From the NCBI RefSeq assembly GCF_003286415.2, contig NZ_CP043450.1, forward strand, positions 2,480,001 through 2,544,000: a DNA stretch of 64,000 nt, written 5' to 3'. The stretch is from Mucilaginibacter rubeus. GTDB lineage: Bacteria > Bacteroidota > Bacteroidia > Sphingobacteriales > Sphingobacteriaceae. Positions 63,016 through 64,000 of this stretch are shown piece after piece (the first letter of the stretch is position 1; each line of letters starts with the position of its first letter). The notes beneath the pieces were generated by a model. It saw only the letters and a list, made by a program, of their open reading frames with translations. It was not told the origin of the DNA and did no database searches. The position numbers were made by a program, and so were the translations under genes.

Positions 63016-64000
63016 AAGAAGATATTATTAATTGGTTTCAGTGGTTAATTAGGCTCGGAAATACATGCCCCGGCCACGGCGAAATGCAAAGCCAGTTAAG
63101 GTGGCGCATAGGTCCTGATCATATTTTTCATCACGGTAGTGTTAAAGCGATAATTGGTAGGTATCGCTAATTGGTTTCGGGTGTGCAATTAAGCCGTATA
63201 GGTATTCAGACACAAGCCCGGGCGGGCTTATCCATAAAAAATCCAACGCTTTATTGAATCAATAGCCTGATTACAAATGTGATAAAGCTTTCGCGGGCGC
63301 AAAAAATCTCACTAATAAACGGCAAAAACTGGTCGATGAAAGATAAAAAGGGCTTGCTTGGCTTCCCTTCAGAAGGCCGAAAAACGACTTCCTCCTGTCG
63401 TTAGGGCTGGTCGGTGAGATCCCGGCCATTTATTTATCCACACAGAGCAATATATCTGAACAGTTGTGTTGGCGCATTTTTCAGTTCATGAAATGCAGGT
63501 ACTGAAAGGGGGCCCACTTTGAAGAGGAGTTGAAATCGATAAGAATACGATCTCAGTATCAGGATTATTGCAACAGAGGGATTCATAAAAACTTCATAAC
63601 CAAGCGCGAACTTCGTTCATATCAATAAGTTCAATTGCTTAAGAAACAGCGGCTATGTTTGTTGATGCTGATTAAATAACCTTTCCCATCAATGTTATGA
63701 TCAAATACAACATAGAAGGCTATCTATTAAAAAGCCATTACACTTTAACCGTTTCCAAGAGCGCCCTAAAAAATATATGACTAACATACTTTTACAGTTC
63801 CCTGAGTTCTGGACAGATCTGGCTCCGCCCTGATTGAGTTGCCCTGCGTAGCAAATTACTTCAGGTATTAAGTTTTTTAAACTTTGTTATCGTTGTAGTT
63901 AGAGCCGGCGCATAGGATTTTTCAAAATCATAAAACGCAGATTAACAATAATTCACCTAAAGCTCATATCATTTATACTAATTCACAATGTTTTTAATAA
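63016..64000. other. 985-base region without a supported gene
   Basis: Upstream of the second SusC gene it must hold its promoter, but I found no exact TAnnTTTG element with a TTG partner. A plus-strand stretch near 63350-63505 stays open for about 45 codons and a 27-codon ORF begins at 63697 (MIKYNIEGYLLKS), but neither resembles a known protein. No repeat, tRNA or insertion-sequence end was seen. Confidence 0.5.

Noticed and set aside
63016-64000. Possible insertion-sequence remnant at the right edge
   Set aside because: Short open stretches only; no inverted ends, target-site duplication or transposase motif could be identified.

Overview
The window looks like chromosome from a Sphingobacteriaceae-type Bacteroidota, close to Mucilaginibacter or Pedobacter. 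The grounds are two SusC/SusD pairs, a FecR/ECF-sigma trans-envelope switch, TAnnTTTG (-7) promoter elements, almost no Shine-Dalgarno sequences, the double propeller/hybrid kinase architecture, and family lengths typical of the group. Taxonomy is inferred from gene content, not from a marker search.

Layout. 0.1-6 kb: xylose operon on the minus strand (xylulokinase, xylose isomerase, sodium/solute symporter) with a divergent LacI-type regulator and a palindromic operator between them. 6-8.6 kb: cytochrome bd oxidase (cydAB). 8.7-12.7 kb: GntR regulator, a double DUF1080 hydrolase and a Tat-exported Gfo/Idh/MocA oxidoreductase, which together look like a periplasmic glycoside 3-oxidation/hydrolysis module. 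13-18.3 kb: a peptidoglycan-binding/CHAP-like protein, an aldo/keto reductase, a CDGSH Fe-S protein, a TruA pseudouridine synthase, a degenerate DEAD-box protein and a VF530 protein. 18.4-22.7 kb: a very large hybrid histidine kinase. 22.7-43.7 kb: mostly housekeeping genes (mqo, ubiX, ppx-ppk, yajQ, bioB, mgtE, yigZ-like, ribD, prmC, an ABC pair, ddl, and a PASTA/rhodanese/mltG/thioesterase/BrkB run), with one unusual 22-residue-repeat protein. 43.8 kb: tRNA-Ser(UGA), followed by a decayed gene. 44.4-54.9 kb: a polysaccharide utilisation locus with GH2, GH29, SusD, SusC (with STN domain), FecR and ECF sigma. 55.8-63 kb: an orphan SLATT/DUF4231 protein, a membrane-anchored DUF6377 regulator and a second SusC/SusD pair without enzymes. 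The last 1 kb has no gene I can support.

How it works together. The first SusC/SusD locus should import fucose- and galactose-containing oligosaccharides, trimmed by the GH29 fucosidase and GH2 galactosidase. The STN domain of SusC signals through FecR to the ECF sigma factor. The second locus lacks STN and sigma and instead has a TPR/HTH membrane regulator. Imported pentose would be handled by the xyl operon. I see no CRISPR array, integrase, complete insertion sequence or recognised defence island. The most unusual items are three shared 12-bp operator-like sites (two in the 0.9-kb region upstream of the sigma factor), several genes whose -7 element lies only 4 nt before the start codon, the ddl gene bracketed by one repeat family, a decayed gene beside tRNA-Ser, the SLATT orphan and the 22-residue-repeat protein. 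None of these amounts to a clearly new multi-gene system.
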